The position numbers and the translations under genes are program-made. A DNA stretch of 16,545 nucleotides, taken from the NCBI GenBank assembly GCA_020351895.1, contig CP070672.1:1181641-1198185 (forward strand), read 5' to 3'. Source of the stretch: Thermoplasmata archaeon (GTDB lineage Archaea > Thermoplasmatota > Thermoplasmata > GCA-020350865). The notes under the pieces were generated by a model, which was not told the DNA's origin, made no database searches, and saw only the letters and a list, made by a program, of their open reading frames with translations. Positions 1 to 7,200 of this stretch are shown here, piece after piece (the first letter of the stretch is position 1; every line of letters begins with the position of its first letter).

Positions 1-17
1 CCCAGAATATCAAAACT

Positions 18-36
18 GTTTAATAGCATATTTAGC
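18..36 (+). promoter_or_regulatory. candidate TATA-box region for the beta-helix gene
   Basis: Two AT-rich candidates lie about 25-43 bases before the start codon: a TTTAATAG-like element near 19-26 and a TATTTAG-like element near 29-35. Either could place transcription start a few to about 20 bases before the TTG at 61. The window begins just upstream, so the BRE and full context cannot be judged. Weak call. Confidence 0.3.
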
Positions 37-47
37 ATACATTTTTT

Positions 48-55
48 TGAGGAAG
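48..55 (+). promoter_or_regulatory. ribosome binding site supporting a TTG start
   Basis: TGAGGAAG at 48-55 contains GAGG, complementary to the archaeal 16S 3' end. It ends about 5-8 bases before the TTG at 61. No ATG or GTG in this frame lies nearby upstream, and the TTG is followed directly by a basic-then-hydrophobic signal sequence. This supports TTG as the true start. Confidence 0.6.
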
Positions 56-60
56 TTCAA

Positions 61-2424
61 TTGAGAAGAAAATCCGTAATTTCCATATTCGTGGTGTTAT
101 TTCTAATATTGGGCTCGATTCCTGTTTTGGATTTTGGTACGGATATCGTTTTGAATGTTGGGGCCACTATTAGGGAGGTAGGGCAGGGAAAAACCTATTC
201 AACCATCCAGGAGGGGGTGGATGCTGCTCAGCCTGGGGATACGGTATTTGTTTACAGTGGGGTCTACAATGAGACTATCATAATAGATAAAACCATCAAT
301 CTAACTGGTGAAGACAAGAACCTTGTGACACTGGATGGACAGGGAGGATATGCATTTCAGATAGATGCCGATTTTATTAATATAAGTGGAATGACTATTA
401 TAAATTCAACAAGAGGAGTGAGCAGCTCTTTTCGTTCAAATATAATGATAAATGACTCGATATTTGTGAACAATTCTATGGGAATCTATCTGTTGTATTC
501 AAATAACTGCTATGTATTCAACAATGAAATAGTGAATTCTTCACAGAGAGGGATCGAATGCATAGGGGCCGGTAATATTACGATCAATTGGAATCATCTT
601 AATAATAGCTACATGGGAATTCGTTTTGCGCTCGATTGTTACCAAAATATAATATCGAATAATAGAATTCAAAATAGTACTCTTTATGGGATCTATATCG
701 CTCAAAATATATACAATTTTTCAGTGGATAATAATACGTGCAGTAACGGTGAAACAGGTATTGTTATGGATGGAGATACTTTTGATAGTTGTGTAATCAA
801 CAATACCTGCATTAATATGAGCTACGCAGGTATACAAATGGGAAGCGGTGGTAATAACACAGTAAAAAGCAATGTTGTTTTTGAGAACTCACGTAACTTA
901 TATCTTGTTTCTAATAATAACAATACAATTATAAACAATACCATAAAAAATGGAACTTGGGGTGTTTTTCTTTGGAAATCAAACTATAATTTTTTCCTAA
1001 ATAATGAAGTCTTCAATCATACAGATGAAGGATTTCGTCTCACAAATTCCAGCAGAAACATACTCCTAAATAACACCATTTATAACAATTCTCGTAATAT
1101 ACAAACCAGATCCGATTCAAAAGGAAACATGATAATCAACTGCACTTTATCAAATCCAATTGACCGAGACCTAGTTGTAGGTCTAGATTCAACATTGGTC
1201 ACCCTAAATACCACATTTAACAAGAATAAGGCCTCGGTTGCGCCTATAAATTCTCAACTCACAGTCCAATGGTATCTCCACGCCTATATACTTAATCCAG
1301 ACCTCTCCCCAGCACTTGGTGCAAGAGTCCGAGTTGAAGACAACGAAAACGGCAGTTTTAGAGAAACCTATGTTACCTGGTATGATGGCTGGAAAAAGTG
1401 GATTGTTTTGACAGAATATTTTCAAACAAGTGCAGGAAGGACATATTTCACACCCTACAACATTACTGCTTGGAATAGGACTCTCACAGGCTATTCCGAT
1501 CCAGAGCCAAAAATGGAAGAGAGCGAATTCGTAACTCTGAAACTTGGGGAGCCTGTATTCCGTAAAAAACTGTACAAAGGCTGGAACTTGGTATCCCTCC
1601 CCCTTTTACAAACCGATACCTCACCTTCTTCAATTTTCTCCTCGATTTTGGGGAAATACGATCTGATCCAAGTCTTCAACTCTACAGAAGAGGAATGGCA
1701 CTCTTATCCTTCAGGAGATCTCACAGAAATAGATCATACTATGGGAATTTGGATTCATATGAAAGAGAATACAGTTTGGGTTATCAATGGCTCACTCCCT
1801 GTACGTATCCCAATACCGCTTAATGCAAGTGGAAATGGATGGAACCTCATCGGGTACCCCACGTTTTATGATAACTCAATATGGGATGCGTTTGTCACTC
1901 AGCAAGGTGATTTCGATTCTGTGCAGGATTTCGAGGCTTCCGATTTTGCTGATTTATGGAAGCATGATCATACTGGTAAGCCCTGGGATTTAAATGATCT
2001 GAAGTTGGTAAAAACAGGCTATGGATATTGGATCCATGCCATAAATGATTGTGAGGTAGAGGTGGGGCCTAAAAAGATAACCGGAGCCATGAATATTATG
2101 GAAGATCCCATGGAAGTTGGTAGGTATATAATACAATTGGTATCCCTGGGAGGAGTTCCAAGGTTACCAATGTTAGATGCAGAGTTTTTGATATACGATT
2201 CAAGTTTGGGGCAGAATGCAATCCAAAGCCCGATCTTAAACAATGTGACTCTTCAATTGGGAACCCAGGGATCGGATATGAATTGTACTTTTTACGATAT
2301 CAACGATAATTGGAATGTAGATGCAATGGATGTATTCATAGTGGAAAACGGGGAATCAGACGATAAATTCATACTAATAAACAGGCTTACTGGGGAGAAC
2401 ATCTGCACCATAAGCTTTCCATGA
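61..2424 (+). CDS. secreted right-handed beta-helix (NosD-like) surface protein with Ca-loop C-terminal domain
   Basis: This 787-residue protein is probably exported and cell-surface or secreted. Residues 1-35 form a signal peptide (RRK, then a hydrophobic run). Residues about 37-375 carry the opening typical of NosD/DUF1565 proteins (YSTIQEGVDAAQPGDTVFV) and then many short N-rich coils such as NNTI and NSS..N. These are the PbH1 pattern of a parallel beta-helix, usually carbohydrate-binding or structural. Residues about 376-500 resemble a beta-sandwich. Residues 508-662 hold two copies of a GWNL(V/I)...GYWI module. The last ~100 residues end in a region with an EF-hand/dockerin-like loop (DINDNWNVDAMD, about 745-756). 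N-X-S/T sequons are dense. There is no C-terminal membrane anchor, so it may be released or held non-covalently. No catalytic motif is recognised, so enzymatic NosD function should not be assumed. A T-tract separates it from the next gene. Confidence 0.85.
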   Translation: MRRKSVISIFVVLFLILGSIPVLDFGTDIVLNVGATIREVGQGKTYSTIQEGVDAAQPGDTVFVYSGVYNETIIIDKTINLTGEDKNLVTLDGQGGYAFQIDADFINISGMTIINSTRGVSSSFRSNIMINDSIFVNNSMGIYLLYSNNCYVFNNEIVNSSQRGIECIGAGNITINWNHLNNSYMGIRFALDCYQNIISNNRIQNSTLYGIYIAQNIYNFSVDNNTCSNGETGIVMDGDTFDSCVINNTCINMSYAGIQMGSGGNNTVKSNVVFENSRNLYLVSNNNNTIINNTIKNGTWGVFLWKSNYNFFLNNEVFNHTDEGFRLTNSSRNILLNNTIYNNSRNIQTRSDSKGNMIINCTLSNPIDRDLVVGLDSTLVTLNTTFNKNKASVAPINSQLTVQWYLHAYILNPDLSPALGARVRVEDNENGSFRETYVTWYDGWKKWIVLTEYFQTSAGRTYFTPYNITAWNRTLTGYSDPEPKMEESEFVTLKLGEPVFRKKLYKGWNLVSLPLLQTDTSPSSIFSSILGKYDLIQVFNSTEEEWHSYPSGDLTEIDHTMGIWIHMKENTVWVINGSLPVRIPIPLNASGNGWNLIGYPTFYDNSIWDAFVTQQGDFDSVQDFEASDFADLWKHDHTGKPWDLNDLKLVKTGYGYWIHAINDCEVEVGPKKITGAMNIMEDPMEVGRYIIQLVSLGGVPRLPMLDAEFLIYDSSLGQNAIQSPILNNVTLQLGTQGSDMNCTFYDINDNWNVDAMDVFIVENGESDDKFILINRLTGENICTISFP

Positions 2425-2482
2425 TCTTTTAGGCTCTTTGATATTGCAGTTAATCATTCTGAGCTTTACCACAAGAACTTAG

Positions 2483-2495
2483 TTTTTTTATTCTT
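2483..2495 (+). terminator. candidate archaeal T-tract terminator
   Basis: Seven consecutive Ts at 2483-2489 followed by another T-rich stretch lie about 60 bases after the stop of the beta-helix gene. Archaeal RNA polymerase terminates at such U-rich tracts without needing a hairpin, and no convincing stem precedes it. Weak but positionally sensible. Confidence 0.4.
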
Positions 2496-2583
2496 TGAAG
2501 GAGGATCCAAAGACCCAAGTTTCCCCCTTGAAAGTCATCAATTACTATAATCAATTGTGATAAGTATTCAAGATTTTCAATAA

Positions 2584-2646
2584 AACATGTTAATATATGT
2601 TTACAAGTGTTAAGCTTTTAACATATATTTATATATGGTCACATGT
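2584..2646 (+). promoter_or_regulatory. palindrome-rich operator-like region
   Basis: Several symmetric elements cluster here. AACATGTT is a perfect palindrome at 2584-2591. AATATATGTT at 2592-2601 is the exact reverse complement of AACATATATT at 2620-2629. CATATAT (2622-2628) and ATATATG (2631-2637) flank two bases. ACATGT recurs at 2641-2646. The hexamer ACATRT or its complement starts at 2585, 2595, 2621 and 2641, so the neighbours within each pair are about one or two helical turns apart. The downstream gene encodes a ribbon-helix-helix protein, a family that commonly binds paired short half-sites in its own promoter, so autoregulation is a reasonable inference. AT-rich DNA makes chance symmetry easier, which lowers confidence. 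Confidence 0.45.
2624..2637 (+). promoter_or_regulatory. TATA box of the ribbon-helix-helix gene
   Basis: TATATTTATATATG at 2624-2637 is the strongest TATA-like element in the window. Transcription start would fall about 26 bases downstream of its centre, near 2654-2658. The leader would be only about 10-15 bases and would still include the GGTGAG ribosome site. The element overlaps the symmetric sequences, so a bound repressor would block TBP. Confidence 0.6.
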
Positions 2647-2656
2647 ATATACCAGT

Positions 2657-2662
2657 GGTGAG
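2657..2662 (+). promoter_or_regulatory. ribosome binding site selecting the GTG start
   Basis: GGTGAG at 2657-2662 matches the archaeal anti-Shine-Dalgarno. It leaves 6 bases before the GTG at 2669 but only 3 before the TTG at 2666, so GTG is the better start. The two options differ by a single residue. Confidence 0.55.
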
Positions 2663-2668
2663 TAATTG

Positions 2669-2941
2669 GTGAAAAAGAAGGGAAAATACAAGAAATACAT
2701 TCCCGGAGATCACATACACATCCTTGTCACCAAGGATTTCGCAGACACAGCAACCGAATTCTTCGGGATATGTAAGGACGAACATTTCAATCCCTCTGAA
2801 GTCATCAGATCAGTAATGGCCGAATGGGTGAACAGACAAAACGAGCTGAAGAAGTTGCTGAGAGAAAGAGAAATCACAAGAAGCGATTTCATGAAAAAAA
2901 TGGCTGCAGCCTATGAGGAGGACATACTGTATAAGAAATAA
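2669..2941 (+). CDS. small ribbon-helix-helix (CopG/Arc-type) DNA-binding protein
   Basis: This is a 90-residue protein (91 if the TTG at 2666 is used) with a lysine-rich N-terminus. Counting from the TTG, residues 15-23 (HIHILVTK) form an alternating strand, residues 24-38 a first helix, and residues 43-58 (NPSEVIRSVMAEWVNR) the second helix. The S-E-V-I-R signature is typical of the ribbon-helix-helix fold, in which dimers insert the strand into the DNA major groove. A charged, likely helical C-terminal tail of about 30 residues follows and may mediate oligomerisation or partner binding. No toxin gene sits beside it, so an antitoxin role is not supported; a transcription factor acting on its own promoter or on the GTPase operon 86 bases downstream fits better. 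The fold assignment is from sequence pattern only. Confidence 0.7.
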   Translation: MKKKGKYKKYIPGDHIHILVTKDFADTATEFFGICKDEHFNPSEVIRSVMAEWVNRQNELKKLLREREITRSDFMKKMAAAYEEDILYKK

Positions 2942-2963
2942 TAACAAATAATCCCTCTCAAAG

Positions 2964-3028
2964 ATTGGGGAAAAGGGGTCAAGGTTTACTGCCAAAAGCG
3001 CTTTTTATTATCTCCCTTTTTCCCCAAT
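2964..3028. repeat. 15-bp inverted repeat bracketing the GTPase start region
   Basis: ATTGGGGAAAAGGGG at 2964-2978 pairs with CCCTTTTTCCCCAAT at 3014-3028. All 15 positions pair as RNA (14 Watson-Crick plus one G-U at 2975/3017). As DNA it is a 14-of-15 inverted repeat with 35 bases between the arms. The right arm includes the first two bases of the GTPase start codon at 3027. It could be a hairpin at the 3' end of the upstream transcript, a structure hiding the GTPase start on read-through RNA, or a DNA operator flanking the promoter. Confidence 0.6.
3002..3010 (+). promoter_or_regulatory. candidate TATA-like element for the GTPase operon
   Basis: TTTTTATTA lies 17-25 bases before the ATG at 3027, inside the loop of the 15-bp inverted repeat. 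No Shine-Dalgarno sequence precedes this ATG, so a leaderless transcript is plausible. The spacing is slightly short for a start exactly at the ATG, so confidence is limited. Confidence 0.35.
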
Positions 3029-3737
3029 GACCTCAAGGGGAGAGGAAGTTAAAAACCATCAGGCAAAAATCGAATCAACTGAAGACTACCTCCATTGGAA
3101 TCCATCTATTCCTAAGAAGGCGATTCAGATGAAAGAAATGTACAGTAAGATATGCATGCTTGGCGATCCCGGAGTCGGAAAGACAAGCCTGGTAAGGAGG
3201 TTCGTACTGGACGTTTTCGACGATGACTACATACCAAGTATCGGCATGAAGGTCACAAAAAAAAGTGTTAGCCTTGAAGATGACTCTTTATTCTTGACAT
3301 TGATGATCTGGGACATTCTTGGGAGTAAGACCAATAGGTTCGATTCGATTTATTATAAAGGTGTAAAAGGTGCCCTTTTGGTGTCGGATGTTACGAGGGA
3401 GAATACATTGGATAGTCTTCCGAACTGGATATCAGGTTTATATGATATAACCGACGAGGTGCCCATAGTTTTTCTTGCGAATAAAATCGATCTTGAAAGT
3501 AAAAAAGAAAAGCTGAGTAAAAAACTTTCTGATTATACCGATGAATATTCCACGGAATATCATTTTACCAGTGCAAAAACCGGTGAAAATGTTGAGGGGG
3601 CTTTTTTTAGTTTGGCCAAAATGTTGGCAATAAAAGGGGGTAGTGATATACTTGACACAGAAATCGAAGAAGAAAAAGGGGAAGAAGGGGACGCAGAAGA
3701 AGGCGAAAAAGCCGGGGACGAAGGCGAAGAAAAGTGA
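3027..3737 (+). CDS. Ras/Rab-like small GTPase with acidic C-terminal tail
   Basis: This 236-residue cytosolic GTP-binding switch has all five G motifs: G1 P-loop GDPGVGKT (46-53), G2/switch I around DDDYIPSIG (65-73), G3 WDILGS (95-100), G4 NKID (152-155) and G5 TSAK (181-184). The order and spacing match the Ras superfamily. Two positions are unusual: the switch I threonine is serine (S71), and the position after the G3 glycine, normally the catalytic glutamine, is serine (S100). Intrinsic hydrolysis may therefore be slow or depend on a partner. About 40 residues precede the domain. The last ~30 residues are almost all E, D and G, with no cysteine for lipid attachment. The ATG at 3027 has no Shine-Dalgarno and may be leaderless; the ATG at 3129 would still keep the full GTPase core. 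The gene overlaps the V4R gene by 95 bases and heads the GTPase-V4R-giant protein cluster. Confidence 0.9.
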   Translation: MTSRGEEVKNHQAKIESTEDYLHWNPSIPKKAIQMKEMYSKICMLGDPGVGKTSLVRRFVLDVFDDDYIPSIGMKVTKKSVSLEDDSLFLTLMIWDILGSKTNRFDSIYYKGVKGALLVSDVTRENTLDSLPNWISGLYDITDEVPIVFLANKIDLESKKEKLSKKLSDYTDEYSTEYHFTSAKTGENVEGAFFSLAKMLAIKGGSDILDTEIEEEKGEEGDAEEGEKAGDEGEEK

Positions 3738-4218
3738 TAAAGCAAAAAAAGCCGATAAAAAATCTGTTACAGCCTTTTTCATAATGCCTGCCGAGGCCTT
3801 GGTGACCCTTCGTGAAGAGCTTTCACCATTGGCAAGCGAGTTGGCTGTGAGGGCAATTCTCTTTCGTTATGGATTTAGAAGCGGTGAGGCGTGCCTACAA
3901 AGCATGGATATCAAAACAACAAAAGATGAAATGCTCCCGGATATCCTTCCTAATCTCTGGGATGAGATAGGACTTGGTAGGCTCATTCTGATAGACAATG
4001 TGAAAGAGGGATTTACCCTTGAATTGAGCGAGTCCATTGAGGCAAACGTCATAGGCAATATAGGACAGAGCTCGTGCGATTTCACCCGCGGCTATCTTGC
4101 AGGAATGGTATCTCACCTCTCTAAAAAGAAGTATCACTGCAGGGAGGAACGCTGCATTTCAAAAGGTGATGATCACTGCACATTTCATCTGAATATCAGG
4201 CGGAGAGAAAGGAGGTAG
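3643..4218 (+). CDS. V4R (Bet3-like) domain protein with lysine-rich N-terminal tail
   Basis: From the GTG at 3643 this is 191 residues. Residues about 43-185 match the V4R (4-vinyl reductase) domain: an N-terminal segment with RAILFRYGFRSGEA, then SCDFTRGYLAGMVSHLSKKK and CISKGDDHCTFHL. The cysteines at 145, 171 and 179 are the usual small-molecule or metal-binding set. V4R domains are sensor or scaffold modules, and published work on the family proposes them as ancestors of Bet3, a subunit of the TRAPP complex that activates Rab GTPases. Residues 7-40 are very lysine-rich. The lysine-rich run continues past the GTPase stop, which supports a start inside the overlap. Alternative starts are TTG 3652 and ATG 3784 (which removes the tail); none has a clear ribosome site except a G-run at 3636-3640. 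A +1 shift at the GTPase stop could instead fuse the two proteins. The domain is certain; the start is not. Confidence 0.85.
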   Translation: MIYLTQKSKKKKGKKGTQKKAKKPGTKAKKSDKAKKADKKSVTAFFIMPAEALVTLREELSPLASELAVRAILFRYGFRSGEACLQSMDIKTTKDEMLPDILPNLWDEIGLGRLILIDNVKEGFTLELSESIEANVIGNIGQSSCDFTRGYLAGMVSHLSKKKYHCREERCISKGDDHCTFHLNIRRRERR

Positions 4219-4224
4219 GCCAAG

Positions 4225-4239
4225 GTTTCGGAACGAAAC
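4225..4239 (+). other. small hairpin in the V4R-giant gene spacer
   Basis: GTTTCG at 4225-4230 and CGAAAC at 4234-4239 form a perfect 6-bp stem with a GAA loop. It sits in the 38-base gap between the V4R stop and the giant gene start. There is no T-tract after it, so it is not a terminator. It may be an mRNA structure or a minor operator, or chance. Confidence 0.3.
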
Positions 4240-4256
4240 ACAAGTGAGATGAATAA

Positions 4257-7200
4257 ATGGGAAAAGAACAGGTGAACAAGCGAAAAACACCAGCTACACC
4301 CAACAGGCGATATATCATGGCAAGGCGTAAGAATGGGTTGCTAAATACGGGATTTATCGTTTATATTTTAATTGTGATTTTATTTAGTAATATTGTTTTT
4401 TTTCCAATGCAATCGGAAGCACCAGCCACAGAGCAGCTCATGGAAAAGAACGAGGTCGATTCTGGAGGAAAAGGGATTCAGGTGTATGCAGGTAACAACC
4501 TTGCCCAGAGTTTTATTGCAAGCGCCACCTATACCTTGACAAGGGTCAGCCTTTATGTTGAGGATCTGCAGGAGGCACAGGCGGACGATACTCTGGAAGT
4601 GCAAATCTACAATAACAATGACCAGGGTGATGGTATTTCAGATAATGACGAGCCAGGAAACTCAATTAGTCTGATTGCCAGCAATAATGCTCCTGGTGTT
4701 TTTGTTTGGTTGGATTTCTCAATTTCCGCTTCCCTCTTACAGGGTGAGAGGTATTGGATAGTAGCTTCGTGTACACAAACGAACAAGGCTAGAAGCTACG
4801 AGTGGCAGGATTCCAGGGCAGATGTATATTCAGATGGCTATATGGCGGAAGGTGTCGATGCCGCTTGGACCATAGATTTAGGTAATGACCTTATGTTCAG
4901 GGTATACGGTGAGGCCGACAATGATGTGGGTGTAGAAGAAATAATCGTCCCCAAAGGCCAAGAAGTGTATCAGCAGGGTAATGTCACGGCGGTAATAAAA
5001 AATTATGGTAATTTCAATCAAGTTAATTTTGATGTAAGATGTGTGATTTTCGATCCAGAAGGAAACGAGGTGTTGAACTCAATCCAAAACGTAGCTTCCC
5101 TTAATTCAGGTGATGTCATAAATCTGAATTGGTCCATCACACCAATGTTTGGGGACCTATACACGATTACAATTACAACTTTTTTACCAGGTGATGAGTT
5201 CAATGCTAACAATGTATCCAGTAAAAATATGGTTGTGCATGCTCCAGGTGTTTTAAAGCTTCACGATGATATCATCGTGGGTGTGGGTTCCGGCGATTGG
5301 TTTGGAAATGCCCCCACGACACCTGACACATGGAATATCTCGAAAAAGGAGTACATCTGGACCGATTCGGCAGGTGATGATAACGGAGATGGAGATTATC
5401 TGTATCCCTCCGATCCCCCCATCGATCGCTTCGAAGCCGGGTGCCTAGATTTACTTGAATTCCGCGTTGCCGTGGATTCAGATGAAATCAATTTTCTCCT
5501 CCTTTTCGGTGATATCGATTTCGGAGATGGCTCAGACAGCCCCTTTGGATTCAGTGAGCAAATCATAGAGATTTTGATAGATACAGATAGAGACGGGACA
5601 GGAAGAGACGACGCAATAAGAAACGCAAGATTGAAATTAAATGAAAATATCGGTTGGGAGTATGCCCTCTGGGCAGATGGATGGGAACAGGGATATCTTG
5701 TGGATGAGTTCGGCAGCATCTACAATGTAGTTGATGCAATAGGCTCCCCCCAAACTAACTATGTAGAGATCTCAATACCTATATCCAGTATTGGAAATCC
5801 CGACTTCGAGGCTTGGAGGTATGTGGTCCTCGTAGGAGCCCAGGATAATTCAAGCTTACCATTCCCCATTGGGGGTTCACGATCTGGATTCATGAAGGTG
5901 GATGCGGCAGCATCTGCAACAGGTGGTGGAGGAGGGGCGGACACAAACGGTGCTGATTCCAATGTCTATGACATGGCATTTGCCTATAATCAAGATTCAC
6001 AGCTTTCCAATTACAGTAGTTCAGATGTGGTATTCGCTTCATTTGCTGATACAACTACACCCTCAGACAGTACAACAGACACCTCAGAACACTGGGCCCA
6101 GTCCTTTTTCGCTCCTTTAACTTCCCTACTTTCAAGTGTTGATATTTATGCAAAGGATGTTGGTGTAGATTCCACAGACATGAGCATTGTAATCCAAACC
6201 AATGATGACAAGGGCAATGCCGATCCCACTGATGATGTGCCAAGCGGGATAAACATTTCATCTTCTGAGATTATGGACTTTACCTTAAACTACGAATGGA
6301 TGAACATCCCCTTTTCAAATCCTCCGATTATCAGAGAGGGAGAGATATATTGGATAGTTATTACCTGCTCTGATCTCAATCCAAACGGATACGCATGGGG
6401 CAGGAAGCCATCAAATCCGTGGCCCGATGGGTCAAGTGCGAGATTCACAGGTTCCTGGTCTCAACAATCGGATGACATGCTTTTTAATGCATCTTACAGG
6501 GAATTGACCACTGTGGATGCCTATCAACTCATTTACTTCGCACCTTTAGTGATAAATCAGGTATATGTGAATGGCTCGGCTGATAAGGAATGGATAAACC
6601 TCTACTACAACGGTACGAACAATGCACCGAATTTGAACATGAACAATTGGACTCTTACTGATCAGGATGGAAATGCCTTTTTATTCTCGAACTTCCTCCT
6701 TTCCAATAGAAACAATGTCACTGTGCATTCTGGCATCGGAGCAAACACATCCTCGGAGCTTTTCTGGGATAAAATCACAGAGGTATGGAATGACCTTGGT
6801 GACGATGTTTTATTGATTTCAGACCTGGGTTTACCTGTTGATTATATGAACTACACAGATGGCAGCGTGTTTGGAGATGCATCTCCAAAAGTCATTAATT
6901 GGGGTCCTGAGAATACCGAATTTATTCCAAAGAATCCCAAGGACCTCCAGGTCCTCTATCTAATCTCTCACGGAACTGATAATGATTCTTACAGTGATTG
7001 GGGCATGAGGGCAATGGGTTTGGTCAGGGATAAAACCCTTTATTTACATGATGATAGGACTTTTCTTACCACCGATACCTTTGATTTCATGGATACCATT
7101 CCTCCAACCTCATCTGTGGTTGTGGACGTTGATGGTGATGGACCTCTTGGCCTGACAATAAGGAGAAATCCGGGTCCTAATCCAGAATTGGGTTATCAAG

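Larger units (their letters stand above)
2425..2668. other. noncoding interval upstream of the ribbon-helix-helix gene
   Basis: No coding frame with a recognisable protein is seen here. The left part holds the T-tract. The middle (2537-2565) contains ATCAATT twice, 13 bases apart. The right part (about 2580-2655) is very AT-rich and carries the palindromic elements and TATA box described separately. There is no tRNA or other RNA gene that I can recognise. Confidence 0.6.

Noticed and set aside
61..2424. Annotation as NosD copper-processing protein of nitrous oxide reductase
   Set aside because: Only the beta-helix fold is shared; no nos genes are nearby and the C-terminal modules are those of a surface protein.
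2669..2941. Ribbon-helix-helix gene considered as the antitoxin of a toxin-antitoxin pair
   Set aside because: No small toxin gene is adjacent; the next gene is a GTPase 86 bases away, and the previous is a secreted protein.
3438..3782. 114-residue minus-strand frame rich in F and P opposite the GTPase/V4R overlap
   Set aside because: It is the antisense of lysine-rich low-complexity DNA (TTT/TTC codons) and has no credible domain.
4211..4216. Perfect GGAGGT considered as a ribosome site for the giant gene
   Set aside because: It is 40 bases before the ATG at 4257 with no start codon at proper spacing; it is formed by the last V4R codons. The GTGAG at 4244 is better placed.
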